Of a stretch of DNA of 53,392 bases, positions 17,604 through 25,429 are shown one piece after another. The DNA is from Deltaproteobacteria bacterium. GTDB taxonomy: Bacteria > Desulfobacterota > Binatia > UBA9968 > JAJDTQ01. A program made the position numbers and the translations under genes. The stretch is from the NCBI GenBank assembly GCA_028818775.1, contig JAPPNE010000104.1, positions 1 through 53,392 of the forward strand, written 5' to 3'. Under the pieces are notes generated by a model. That model had not been told where the DNA came from. It saw nothing but the letters and a program-made list of their open reading frames with translations, and searched no databases. Every line of letters starts with the position of its first letter. Positions within the stretch are counted from its first letter, which is position 1.

Positions 17604-18476
17604 ATGACTTCCGAAAAGCACACCGACAGGGTCCATCATGTGCACGGCCGGCTGCACGGGCACCGGCATGCGGAGGGGCGTGAGTGGAGCGAGCAGGGGC
17701 GGCCCATCGTGGAGCTGGTGGACGTGTCCAGCGGCTACCGGCAGACGCTGGGGATCGCGGACGTGAACCTGAAGCTGTGGCCGGCGCAGTTCCTGGCGGT
17801 GGTGGGGCCCAACGGCGGCGGCAAGACAACGCTCTTGCGCACCATCCTGGGGCACATCCGGCCCCGGCAAGGGCGGGTGACGGTCCACGGGACGACGGCC
17901 GCCGGCTCTTCTCTTGGCGCCGTGGGCTACGTGCCGCAACTGGAGCAGATCGACCTGAGCTTTCCCATCACGGTGGAGGAGGTGGTGCTGCTGGGACTGT
18001 CGCGGCAAAGGCGCTGGTTCCGCGGCACCCGCGCCGAGGAGCGCGACCGGGCGCACGAGATCCTGGAGCGGCTGAACCTGCTGGAACTGCGGCAGCGGCA
18101 GATCCGGGAGCTTTCCGGCGGGCAGCAGCAGGCGGCGTTCATCGCCCGGGCGCTGCTGGGCGAGCCGGAGCTGATCCTGCTGGACGAGCCCACCTCGGGC
18201 CTGGACATCCGCTCGCGCGACGAAGTGGTCCATTTCCTCCACGAAATCAACCACTCGGGCGTGGCCATCCTCATCACCAGCCACGACCTCAACTGGGTGG
18301 CGGCGCACCTGCCGTGGGTGGTGTGCCTCAACCGCCACGTCATCGCCGAGGGGGACCCTCAGGCGGTCTTCAACCCCCAAGTGCTGGGGGAGACCTACAA
18401 AGGCGAGATGGTGGTGCTCCAGCACGGCGACATGATCATGGTGGGGGAGCGGCCCCATTCTCCCAACGGGCGGTGA
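17604..18476 (+). CDS. Metal ABC transporter ATP-binding protein (ZnuC/TroB-like) with a His-rich N-terminus
   Basis: A 290-residue ATPase for zinc or manganese uptake. Walker A is GPNGGGKTT (68-76), the Q-loop region VGYVPQ, the signature LSGGQQQAAFIARAL, Walker B LILLDEPTSGLD and the switch ITSHDLNWV. The first 25 residues contain eight histidines (HHVHGRLHGHRH), an unusual cytoplasmic extension that could buffer or sense metal. The permease gene follows on the same strand after about 108 bases. Together with the binding protein at 15178 this would make a complete importer, the second in the window. Confidence 0.92.
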   Translation: MTSEKHTDRVHHVHGRLHGHRHAEGREWSEQGRPIVELVDVSSGYRQTLGIADVNLKLWPAQFLAVVGPNGGGKTTLLRTILGHIRPRQGRVTVHGTTAAGSSLGAVGYVPQLEQIDLSFPITVEEVVLLGLSRQRRWFRGTRAEERDRAHEILERLNLLELRQRQIRELSGGQQQAAFIARALLGEPELILLDEPTSGLDIRSRDEVVHFLHEINHSGVAILITSHDLNWVAAHLPWVVCLNRHVIAEGDPQAVFNPQVLGETYKGEMVVLQHGDMIMVGERPHSPNGR

Positions 18477-18584
18477 CACTTCCATGGGTCCTTCGCCGAA
18501 GCGCCTCGACCGGCGGCCCGCGCGCCGGGCGTTCATGTCCAAGCGCGCGCCGGCGGGCTTCCGCCGCGGTCACGAGGACCGGTC

Positions 18585-19403
18585 GTGAACACGCTCCTCG
18601 AACCCTTCGCGTATGAATTCTTCCGCAACGGCATGATCGCCTCGGTCATCGTCGGGGCGGTGTGCGGCTACGTCGGGGTCTATGTCGTGCTCCGGCGCAT
18701 GAGCTACATCGGCCACGGGCTCGCCCACGCGCTCTTCGGCGGCGCGGTGCTGAGCACCATCGTCGGGGTCAACTTCTTCATCGGCGCCGGCGTGTGGGCG
18801 CTGGTGAGCGCGGTGCTGATCCACCTCATCAGCCACCGCCGCCTGGTGGGCGCGGACGCCGCCATCGGCGTGGTGACCACGTCGAGCTTCGCCCTGGGCG
18901 TGGCCGTGGTTTCCACCTACCGGCGCTTCACCCTGGACTTCGAGGCCGCGCTGTTCGGCAACCTCCTGGGCATCACCGCCACGGACCTCTGGGTCATCGC
19001 CCTCACCTCGGCGGCGGTGGCCTTCGTCATGATCGTCATCCGCCACGAGCTCCTGTTCTCGACCTTCGACCCGGAGGTGGCGCCGGTGTACGGCATCTCC
19101 ACCGGCCGCACCGAGCTGATCTTCATCCTGCTGCTGGCGGTCACGGTGGTGGCGTCCACCCGCATCCTGGGCGTCACGCTGGTGTCGGCGGCGGTGGTGA
19201 TCCCGCCCGTCATCGGCCGCTACCTGACCCAGCGCTTCCAGACCCTGCTCCTCATCACCCCGATCATCGGCGCGGTGTGCGCCGCGACCGGCATGTACCT
19301 CAGCTACTTCATCGACATCTCCTCCGGGGCCATGATCGTGCTCACCTTCGCGCTGGTCTTCTTCCTGGTCGGCGGCCGGCGCTGGCTGCGCGGGAACCGG
19401 TAG
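18585..19403 (+). CDS. Metal ABC transporter permease (ZnuB/TroC family)
   Basis: A 272-residue inner-membrane permease with about eight helices. Family signatures are YVVLRRMSYIGHGLAHALFGG near the N-terminus, GNLLGITATDLWVI, and RILGVTLVSAAVVIPPVIGRYLTQRF in the second half. The start is GTG at 18585 with GAGGA six bases upstream. The 108-base gap to the ATPase has no recognisable feature. It forms the membrane channel for the ATPase at 17604. Confidence 0.93.
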   Translation: MNTLLEPFAYEFFRNGMIASVIVGAVCGYVGVYVVLRRMSYIGHGLAHALFGGAVLSTIVGVNFFIGAGVWALVSAVLIHLISHRRLVGADAAIGVVTTSSFALGVAVVSTYRRFTLDFEAALFGNLLGITATDLWVIALTSAAVAFVMIVIRHELLFSTFDPEVAPVYGISTGRTELIFILLLAVTVVASTRILGVTLVSAAVVIPPVIGRYLTQRFQTLLLITPIIGAVCAATGMYLSYFIDISSGAMIVLTFALVFFLVGGRRWLRGNR

Positions 19404-19479
19404 GACCGGACGACACTCCGGGGCAGAACTCATCGCCGGTTCATGCTTTAATTGTAGGACCTGTTCGAACAAGCCGGTT

Positions 19480-20928
19480 ATGGACTTCCGCAACTACAAG
19501 ATGTGTCCCCGCACCAGGATTGGCCGCTTGGCCGTGACCGCCGTGGCGGTGTTGCTCTGGGCGAGCTCGACCGCGGCTCAGGCGGACGCCGGCGCGGCGC
19601 GCTACCTGGTGTCGCGCTACCTCAAGGCGGTGTACGCCCAGGACTACGCCGAGGCTTACCGGCACGTCTCGAAGCGCGACCGGGAGGCCAAGAGCGAAGC
19701 GGACTACCTGCGCGAGAACCCGTCCTTCACCGGCGCGGCCGCGGAGTTGGCGCGCGGGCTGGCGCAGCAAATCGAGGTGGGGCCCCTGTCCCTGGAGACC
19801 CGCGGCGACAGCGCCACGGTCCGTTTCGAAATAAGCCTCCCGGACGCCAATTCCCCCGAGCTGGAGAAGCTCTTCGCCGGTTTCGACCCGGACGAACTGA
19901 ACCGCCTGACGGCGGAACAGCGCGGGCAAATCCTCGACGCGGTCGCCCGGATGGCGCGCGCCGGCACCCTGCCCGTCGTCACCGGGGAAGAGTCGCTGGA
20001 GCTTCTGAAAGAGGACGGCCGCTGGGCTGTGTTCCACAACTGGAGCGACGCGGTGCGGGTGTTCTTCCATGCCGAGGTCAAGGAAGGGCTGCCCTGGGCC
20101 TTCGAGCCGGTACAGGAGATGGTGCTGGCCCAGCCGGGGGAGACCCTGCACGCCGCCTACCGCGCGCGCAACCTGTCGGACCGGACCGTCACGGCCAAGG
20201 CGCGCCACGTGGACACGCCGAAGGAGGCGGCCGCCAGGTACCTCGACATCATCCAGTGTTTCTGCTTTCTGCGGCAGGTCCTGGAACCCGGGCGGGAAAC
20301 GGAGCTTCCGCTCGTGTTCCGCGTGGACTGGGACACGCCGCGCGCGCACGATGAGTTCCACGTGACCTACCAGTTCTTCCCGAGCGACAAGTTCCCCGGC
20401 GAGAACGGCACGGCCGCCGCGCGGGAACAGGTGCAGGCGCAAGCGCAGGGCACCCTGGAAGTCCGGGTCAAGGACCACCGCGACGCCATCGACGACTTCC
20501 GCAGCGTGAATCTGCGCTTGGGGAAGCTGCGGCTGGCGCCCAATGCCCGCCTGCGCTCCTCCGATCCGGGATGGCTCGAGCTGACGCCGCAACTGGACCG
20601 CATGGACCTGACCCGGTACAAGGACGGGAAGGCCGCCGCCACGGTGTACCGGGGCGCGCTTGCGCCGGGGCGTTTCGCGGCCGTCGACCTCCAGGTGGCG
20701 GAAATCCGTGGCATTCTGGCGAAATCCGGTTCGCCGGGCTCGGTCAAGAACGCGGTGAAACCGATCCGCCTCGGTTTCGAGGTGAAGCCGGGCGTGACCA
20801 CCGTGGTGGTGCTGGACCTGGATCTGCTCGACTTGAGCGATCATCCCGGGCGCGGCTACGAGCTGCTCATCAAGGGCTACGAGCTTTACGAAGACGGCCG
20901 CCTGCTGCGGAGGATTCCGCCCGCATAG
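19480..20928 (+). CDS. CtaG/Cox11 copper chaperone in a three-domain fusion (NTF2-like, Cox11, DUF4382-like)
   Basis: A 482-residue exported protein. Residues about 14-36 are a signal or anchor. Residues 38-190 look like an NTF2/DUF4878-type fold (YLVSRYLKAVYAQDYAEAYRH ... EDGRWAVFH). Residues about 192-300 are a full CtaG/Cox11 domain, with EGLPWAFEPVQ, YRARNLSDRTVTA and the copper motif IQCFCF (Cys260, Cys262), used to insert CuB into cytochrome c oxidase. Residues about 320-480 resemble DUF4382 (GTLEVRVKDHRDAIDDFRSVNLRL ... PGRFAAVDLQVAEIRGIL). Normal Cox11 is about 190 residues with one N-terminal membrane helix. It is directly upstream of an SCO gene, which supports a role in oxidase copper loading. 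Fold assignments of the outer domains are by pattern only. Confidence 0.82.
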   Translation: MDFRNYKMCPRTRIGRLAVTAVAVLLWASSTAAQADAGAARYLVSRYLKAVYAQDYAEAYRHVSKRDREAKSEADYLRENPSFTGAAAELARGLAQQIEVGPLSLETRGDSATVRFEISLPDANSPELEKLFAGFDPDELNRLTAEQRGQILDAVARMARAGTLPVVTGEESLELLKEDGRWAVFHNWSDAVRVFFHAEVKEGLPWAFEPVQEMVLAQPGETLHAAYRARNLSDRTVTAKARHVDTPKEAAARYLDIIQCFCFLRQVLEPGRETELPLVFRVDWDTPRAHDEFHVTYQFFPSDKFPGENGTAAAREQVQAQAQGTLEVRVKDHRDAIDDFRSVNLRLGKLRLAPNARLRSSDPGWLELTPQLDRMDLTRYKDGKAAATVYRGALAPGRFAAVDLQVAEIRGILAKSGSPGSVKNAVKPIRLGFEVKPGVTTVVVLDLDLLDLSDHPGRGYELLIKGYELYEDGRLLRRIPPA

Positions 20929-20942
20929 CCGGGGTTCACGCC

Positions 20943-21581
20943 ATGACGCAACCGCGCTTCGCCATACAGGTGACCGTCGGCACCGTGCTGTTCGTCGTCC
21001 TCGCGGGGCTCGTCGTCCAACAGGTTCGTACAACTCCGGCGATACCCCGCCAGCCCGTCCTGCAGGAGTTGGCGCGCTACGGCCCGGCGCCGGACTTCTC
21101 GCTGGTGGAACGCAGCGGCAGGCCCGTATCGGCCGGCGACCTGCGCGGCCGCGTGTGGATCGCGGACTTCATCTACACCACGTGCCAGGACACCTGTCCG
21201 CTGCAGAGCCGCTCCATGGCCGCGGTGCAGGCCGACCTGAAGGACTACGGCGACCTCCGCTCGGTGTCCATCACCGTGGATCCGCTGACCGATTCCACGG
21301 CCCTGCTGTCCGCGTACGCGGACCGGTACGGAGCCGACCCGGACCGCTGGCTGTTCCTCACCGGCGACGTGGAGCAGATCCGCCGCATCGTCCAGGACGG
21401 CTTCCGCCTGAGCGCCGCCCCGGTGGACGGCGCCACCCCCGACCCGGTCGTGTTCCACAGCTCCCGCTTCGTGCTGGTGGACCGCGACGGCGAGATCCGC
21501 GGCTACTACGACAGCAACGACCCCCAGGCGCTGAAACGCCTGCGCGAGAACGCCCGCGGCCTGCTGGCCGGGAAGGCGTAA
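20943..21581 (+). CDS. SCO1/SenC family copper chaperone (second copy)
   Basis: A 212-residue protein with an N-terminal membrane helix (VGTVLFVVLAGLVVQQV) and a periplasmic SCO domain. The metal and redox ligands are Cys81 and Cys85 (CQDTC) and His172 (VFHSSRFVLVD). It starts 15 bases after the Cox11 fusion and so is co-transcribed with it. In known systems SCO loads the CuA site and Cox11 the CuB site. It is clearly diverged from the SCO at 5795, whose motif is CPDVC, so the two may serve different oxidases or redox states. Confidence 0.92.
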   Translation: MTQPRFAIQVTVGTVLFVVLAGLVVQQVRTTPAIPRQPVLQELARYGPAPDFSLVERSGRPVSAGDLRGRVWIADFIYTTCQDTCPLQSRSMAAVQADLKDYGDLRSVSITVDPLTDSTALLSAYADRYGADPDRWLFLTGDVEQIRRIVQDGFRLSAAPVDGATPDPVVFHSSRFVLVDRDGEIRGYYDSNDPQALKRLRENARGLLAGKA

Positions 21582-21710
21582 GCGCGGCCGTCCCGGTACG
21601 TCATTTCCGCGCCGCTTTCTTGTTTTGCCGGCGCCGCGTTGATAGATTCTCACGAGAGTTCAATCCGCCGGCTGGACATGACCTGCCGGCCATCCCGAGG
21701 GAGTAATCCA

Positions 21711-22622
21711 GTGGCCAAGGCATCCAGGAAAAGAGGGGCGCGAGGACCGCGGGCACCGCGGCAGCAGCAGGCCGCGGCAACGCCGACACAGCCAACCCCC
21801 AACTGGCCGGTGCTGGGGCTGTCCGCGGTGGGGCTGGTGCTCGCGGGTTACCTGACCGGCACGGCCTGGTCGGGCGGCGAGGCCGCTTTCTGCGAGGCCG
21901 GGGCCGACTGCGACATCGTGCTCCACAGCCGCTGGTCGGAGCTGCTGGGTCTGCCCACCTCGCTCTGGGGGTTTCTCGTGTACGCGGTGCTGGCGGGGGC
22001 GGCGCTCATCAAGCGCCGGAGCCGGCGCTGGAAGGTCCTGGCCGCGGTATCGCTCTTCGGCGTGGCCTACAGCCTGTACCTGACGTACGTCTCCCTGTTC
22101 GTGCTGGAGGCCGCGTGCCAGTACTGCCTGACCTCCCTGGCGCTCTTGTCCGTCATCTTCATCGTGACGCTCGCGCAGGTCCGCCAGGTCAGCCATCGCG
22201 TGCCCTGGAGACCCTGGCTCGGCGCGAGCTTCGGCGCCGCCGCGGTGGGGGTGCTGGCGGTGCACCTGGTCTTCTACTCGGGCGTGACGGTGAACGCGTC
22301 GGCGAACGAAGACCCGTGGTTGCGGGGATTGGCCGTCCACCTCGACGATGTCGGGGCCAAGATGTACGGGGCGTTCTGGTGCCCGGCCTGCGAGAGCCAA
22401 AAGGAACTGTTCGGCGCTTCCGCCAAGCGCATTCCCTACGTCGAATGCAGTCCCGCCGGACGCAGCGGGCCGACGGCGTCGACGTGCCTGGCGGCGGGTG
22501 TGCGCTCCTATCCCACGTGGACCATCAAGGGCCAGCGTCACGTCGGTGTGCTGACGCCGGCGGCGCTGGCGGACCGGAGCGGTTTCGCCGGGGTCAAGAC
22601 CCCGCAAAAGGAGGGCGGCTGA
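21711..22622 (+). CDS. VKOR-thioredoxin fusion, periplasmic disulfide-forming protein
   Basis: A 303-residue membrane protein. The GTG at 21711 has GAGGGAG at the right distance; longer in-frame starts exist upstream. Residues about 30-185 are a vitamin K epoxide reductase domain: helix VLGLSAVGLVLAGYLTG, loop cysteines FCEAGADC, LGLPTSLWGFLVYAVLAG, and the active-site CxxC in CQYCLTS. The C-terminal part is a thioredoxin-like domain with FWCPACESQKELF and SYPTWTIKG. VKOR homologues reoxidise a thioredoxin partner with quinone and replace DsbB/DsbA. Here both are in one chain. The next gene overlaps its stop by one base (TGATG). It fits with the copper chaperones, which need controlled cysteine redox state. 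Confidence 0.93.
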   Translation: MAKASRKRGARGPRAPRQQQAAATPTQPTPNWPVLGLSAVGLVLAGYLTGTAWSGGEAAFCEAGADCDIVLHSRWSELLGLPTSLWGFLVYAVLAGAALIKRRSRRWKVLAAVSLFGVAYSLYLTYVSLFVLEAACQYCLTSLALLSVIFIVTLAQVRQVSHRVPWRPWLGASFGAAAVGVLAVHLVFYSGVTVNASANEDPWLRGLAVHLDDVGAKMYGAFWCPACESQKELFGASAKRIPYVECSPAGRSGPTASTCLAAGVRSYPTWTIKGQRHVGVLTPAALADRSGFAGVKTPQKEGG

Positions 22623-23059
22623 TGCGGCGTTTCGGGATGGGCCTCGCGGCCCTGCTCTTCATGGCGGCGGCTCCGGCCTGGGGCGATCCCGGCAAGTACC
22701 CGGAGTACGCCAAGGTGGATTCGTCGGACAAGATCGCGGTCCGGTATATCCGGGTTGAGGAACTGGTCCAGCACATCCTCGACCGCAAGCCGCTGATCCT
22801 CGTGGACGTGCGGCAACCGCTCGACTACTCCATGGGCCACATCAAGGGGGCGCGCTCCATCCCTCTGGGGACATTCTATCGGGGCGCCGACCTCGTGCCT
22901 CGGGAGGGCCTCGTCGTCCTCTATTGAGCGTGCCCGCGGCACTTGGCCAGTTTGGCCTACAAGATTCTTTACAAGCAGGACTACCGCAACATGGTCGTGC
23001 TCTACGAGGGGCTTCCGGGGTGGACCGAGAAGGGCTACCCGGTGGACGGCGATTCGTAG
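22622..23059 (+). CDS. Exported rhodanese-like protein, probable selenoprotein (TGA at codon 102)
   Basis: The frame starts at ATG 22622, overlapping the VKOR stop. A signal peptide (GLAALLFMAAAPAWG) is followed by a rhodanese domain (VEELVQHILDRKPLILVDVR, YSMGHIKGARSIPLG). At 22925-22927 there is an in-frame TGA, after which the same frame continues with good rhodanese sequence (ACPRHLASLAYK, MVVLYEGLPGWTEKGYPV) to TAG at 23057. TGA sits exactly where these proteins have the active-site cysteine of the LYCxCP loop. The total is 145 residues with selenocysteine at position 102. A SECIS-like hairpin follows at the right distance. If TGA is read as stop, the protein loses its catalytic loop and would be a pseudogene; intact downstream coding argues against decay. 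No selenocysteine machinery genes lie in the window. Confidence 0.8.
22925..22963 (+). promoter_or_regulatory. SECIS-like element at the rhodanese TGA
   Basis: Downstream of the TGA codon the mRNA can form a GGCC/GGCC stem (22945-22948 with 22954-22957) closing the pentaloop AGUUU, with G in the second loop position. The loop begins 21 nucleotides after the TGA. Bacterial SECIS elements have a short stem, a small loop with G in its first two positions, and about 16-37 nucleotides of spacing (GGUCU at 18 in E. coli fdhF). A second small stem, GTGCC/GGCAC (22930-22942), lies in between. The fold was done by eye. Confidence 0.6.
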
Positions 23060-23060
23060 T

Positions 23061-23118
23061 GTCGCCTGGATTCCCGCCCCCGATCGGGGTCGAGGGCAAG
23101 CTTTCGCGGAAATGACGT
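23061..23118. repeat. Degenerate REP-like palindrome (family B)
   Basis: GCCTGGATTCCCGCC and TTTCGCGGAAATGACGTTTC flank an inserted GC-rich palindrome. This is a disrupted copy of the family B unit (GGATTCCCGC ... GCGGGAATGACG) seen at 25289 and 32823. It lies in the gap between the rhodanese and the convergent GST gene. Confidence 0.7.
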
Positions 23119-23136
23119 TTCGGGGTGCGGCGGAAA

Positions 23137-23823
23137 TCACCGCTTCTCGAACTGCTTCTTGCCCCAGAGGTTGTCCCACATTTCGTTGGTGATGGTGCCC
23201 ACCACGTCGCGGGTCTTCTCCATGTCCTTGGCCACGGCCGGGCGGGCGGCGATGGTGTCGAACCAGCGGGTCAGGTGCGGGTGGTCGGCCATGTCCTGGC
23301 CCTGGCGCTCGTGCAGCCGGATCCACGGGAACACCGCCATGTCGGCGATGGAGTAGTCGCCGGCCAGGTACTCGTGCTCGGCGAGCCGCTTGTCCAGCAC
23401 CCGGTAGATGCGCGCGCCCTCGCTGGTGTAGCGGTCGATGGCGTAGGGGATCTTCTCGCGCGCGTAGGCGCGGAAGTGGTGCGCCTGCCCGAGCATGGGG
23501 CCGACGCCGCCCACCTGGAACATCAGCCATTCCAGCACCTGGATGCGGGCGCGGGGTTCCGCCGGCAGGAACTTCCCGGTCTTCTCGGCCAGATAGATCA
23601 GGATGGCGCCGGATTCGAACACCGACAGGGGCTCGCCGCCCGGGCCGTCCCGGTCGAGGATCACCGGAATCTTGTTGTTGGGGCTGATCCTGAGGAAATC
23701 CGGGTCGAACTGCTCGCCCTTGCGCAGGTCCACCCAGTGAAGCCGGTAGTCCAGGCCCGTCTCCTCGAGCATGATGTGGATCTTCTGCCCGTTGGGCGTG
23801 GCGCTGGTGTAGAGCTCGATCAT
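23137..23823 (-). CDS. Glutathione S-transferase family protein, nu class-like (YghU/YfcG/Ure2p type)
   Basis: A 228-residue GST. The ATG at 23823 has AAGGAGG upstream. The N-terminal thioredoxin-like domain carries ATPNGQKIHIMLEETGLDY, SPNNKIPVI and the glutathione-binding FESGAILIYLAEKTG. The C-terminal helical domain has the N-capping-type YSIADMAVFPW motif. The TSATPNGQK start with Asn-Gly instead of a catalytic Tyr or Ser is typical of YfcG/YghU proteins, which act as disulfide-bond reductases on glutathionylated substrates. It stands alone between opposing genes. The exact substrate is unknown. Confidence 0.9.
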   Translation of the reverse strand: MIELYTSATPNGQKIHIMLEETGLDYRLHWVDLRKGEQFDPDFLRISPNNKIPVILDRDGPGGEPLSVFESGAILIYLAEKTGKFLPAEPRARIQVLEWLMFQVGGVGPMLGQAHHFRAYAREKIPYAIDRYTSEGARIYRVLDKRLAEHEYLAGDYSIADMAVFPWIRLHERQGQDMADHPHLTRWFDTIAARPAVAKDMEKTRDVVGTITNEMWDNLWGKKQFEKR

Positions 23824-23954
23824 GGCGGCCTCCTTGCGGGACTTTCCGCGAGGCAGGATACTCCCAGGAGATTCGTATCCTTGCCTGCGGCGGGAATTCC
23901 TGCACATCTTACCATGTGCTTGAACGGGACAGCACCCTGGGAGGCTCCGACGGG

Positions 23955-24749
23955 ATGGCGCCGGCCGCACGAATCATCACTCTCACCACCGACTTCGGCT
24001 ACCGGGACCCTTTCGTGGGCATCATGAAAGGGGTGATCCACGGCATCGACCCGGCGGCCGCGATCGTGGACCTGACACACGGGGTGGCGCCGCAGGACGT
24101 CAGGGGCGGCGCGCTGGCGCTGGCGGCCGCGGTGGACTTCTTTCCCCCCGGCACCATTCACGTGGCGGTGGTGGACCCGGGAGTGGGCAGTGCGCGGCGC
24201 CCCATTCTCGTGGAGACCGACCGTGCCCGCTTTGTCGGCCCGGACAACGGGCTCTTGAGCCTCGCCGGGGGCCGGCAACGGCTGATCCGGGTGGTTCACC
24301 TGTCCAACCCGGACTACCACCTGCGGCCCACGAGCACGACCTTCCACGGCAGGGACGTCTTCGCGCCCGTCGCCGCCCATCTTTCCGCCGGGGTGCCGCC
24401 GGAGAAGCTGGGGCAAGCCGTCGAGAGCTTCAAGCGCCTGGAAGTACCCGAACCGCAACGGGAGGACCGCGGCATCGCCGGCGAGGTCATCTACATCGAC
24501 GGTTTCGGCAACCTCACCACCAACATACGACGCGAGGACCTGGCGGCCTTCGATCCGTCGCAAGTAGCCGTGCGCATCGGCGCCCGTGTGGTCCGCGGCC
24601 TGTCCCCCAACTACGCCTCGGCCGGCGCCGGCAACTACCTCGCCCTGATCAATAGCTGGGGGCACCTGGAGGTCTCCCGGTGCGAGGGCAGCGCGCGATC
24701 CGGCCTCGACGCCCATGTCGGCACGCGGGTGCTTCTGCGGTGCGCTTGA
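23955..24749 (+). CDS. S-adenosyl-L-methionine hydroxide adenosyltransferase family protein (DUF62)
   Basis: A 264-residue protein of the SAM hydrolase (adenosine-forming) family. Signature segments are ITLTTDFGYRDPFVGIMKG, VVDPGVGSARRPILVE, FVGPDNGLL, STTFHGRDVFAPVAA and IDGFGNLTTNI. The family hydrolyses SAM to adenosine and methionine using an Asp/Arg/His-activated water; related enzymes are halogenases, but the long halogenase insert is not seen. The start is ATG 23955 (GGGAGG about ten bases upstream); a GTG at 23916 is an alternative. The physiological role of the hydrolase is uncertain. Confidence 0.9.
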   Translation: MAPAARIITLTTDFGYRDPFVGIMKGVIHGIDPAAAIVDLTHGVAPQDVRGGALALAAAVDFFPPGTIHVAVVDPGVGSARRPILVETDRARFVGPDNGLLSLAGGRQRLIRVVHLSNPDYHLRPTSTTFHGRDVFAPVAAHLSAGVPPEKLGQAVESFKRLEVPEPQREDRGIAGEVIYIDGFGNLTTNIRREDLAAFDPSQVAVRIGARVVRGLSPNYASAGAGNYLALINSWGHLEVSRCEGSARSGLDAHVGTRVLLRCA

Positions 24750-24812
24750 TGTGGTATTGTGTTGGCCGGCCCGTGGAACCGAACGGCCCGGGACACGTCC
24801 GCGGAGGTGGCG

Positions 24813-25271
24813 ATGACAGACGAGCGGCTGAGCTGGGACCAGTACTTCATGACCATCACCCGGCAGGTGGCGGAGCGTTCCACCTGCACCCGCGCCAAGG
24901 TGGGCGCGGTGATCGTACGCGACCGGAGCATTCTCGCCACCGGCTACAACGGCTCGCCCGCGGGCATGCCCCACTGCACGGAGGTGGGCTGTCTCGTCTA
25001 TGAATCCAGGAACCCCGACGGCGAGATCGAGCAGAACTGCTTTCGCACCATCCACGCGGAGATCAACGCCATCGCCCAGGCGGCCAAGAACGGCGCCAGC
25101 ATCAAGGACGCCTCCATCTACATCACCCACACGCCCTGCATCCACTGCCTCAAGGTGCTGGTGAACACCGGCATCGGCGACATCTTCTACGAGAAGCCGT
25201 ACAAGCTCGACACGGTGGCGGACATCCTGGAGCACACCGGCGTCCGGCTGCACCCGGTGACCATGCCGTAA
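24813..25271 (+). CDS. dCMP deaminase (ComEB-like cytidine/deoxycytidylate deaminase)
   Basis: A 152-residue zinc deaminase that converts dCMP to dUMP for dTTP synthesis. Zinc and catalytic motifs are visible: HAEINAI (His ligand and proton-shuttle Glu) and TPCIHC (two Cys ligands). The substrate-side segment [12 protein letters not shown] is characteristic of deoxycytidylate deaminases. The ATG at 24813 has GGAGG five bases upstream. It follows the DUF62 gene by about 60 bases on the same strand and may be co-transcribed. Confidence 0.93.
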   Translation: MTDERLSWDQYFMTITRQVAERSTCTRAKVGAVIVRDRSILATGYNGSPAGMPHCTEVGCLVYESRNPDGEIEQNCFRTIHAEINAIAQAAKNGASIKDASIYITHTPCIHCLKVLVNTGIGDIFYEKPYKLDTVADILEHTGVRLHPVTMP

Positions 25272-25288
25272 GGTCCCCCGCCCACCTC

Positions 25289-25320
25289 GCCTGGATTCCC
25301 GCTTCCGCGGGAATGACGTT
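25289..25320. repeat. REP-like palindrome (family B)
   Basis: GGATTCCCGCTTCCGCGGGAATGACG forms a tight hairpin (stem ATTCCCGC/GCGGGAAT) right after the dCMP deaminase stop. Its inverse copy occurs after moaE at 32823. Confidence 0.85.
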
Positions 25321-25351
25321 CCGGGGTGCCGGTGTCATTTCGCGCCGGACG

Positions 25352-25389
25352 AAAAAAGGCAGGAGCCCCGGATGGCGGCCCCTGCCTTT
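25352..25389 (-). terminator. Rho-independent terminator of the atpZ-atpI-atpB-atpE operon
   Basis: Read on the minus strand, AAGGCAGGGGCC pairs with GGGGCTCCTGCCTT (one bulge) around a seven-base loop and is followed by a run of T. It lies about 40 bases after the atpE stop. Confidence 0.85.
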
Positions 25390-25429
25390 CGAGTGTCCCG
25401 TGCGCCGCATGCGGCGAAGCGGAAAACGG

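Noticed and set aside
22622..22927. Rhodanese as a truncated or frameshifted pseudogene
   Set aside because: There is no frameshift: the same frame continues through a single TGA at the catalytic position with conserved sequence after it, and a SECIS-like hairpin follows. Not fully excluded.
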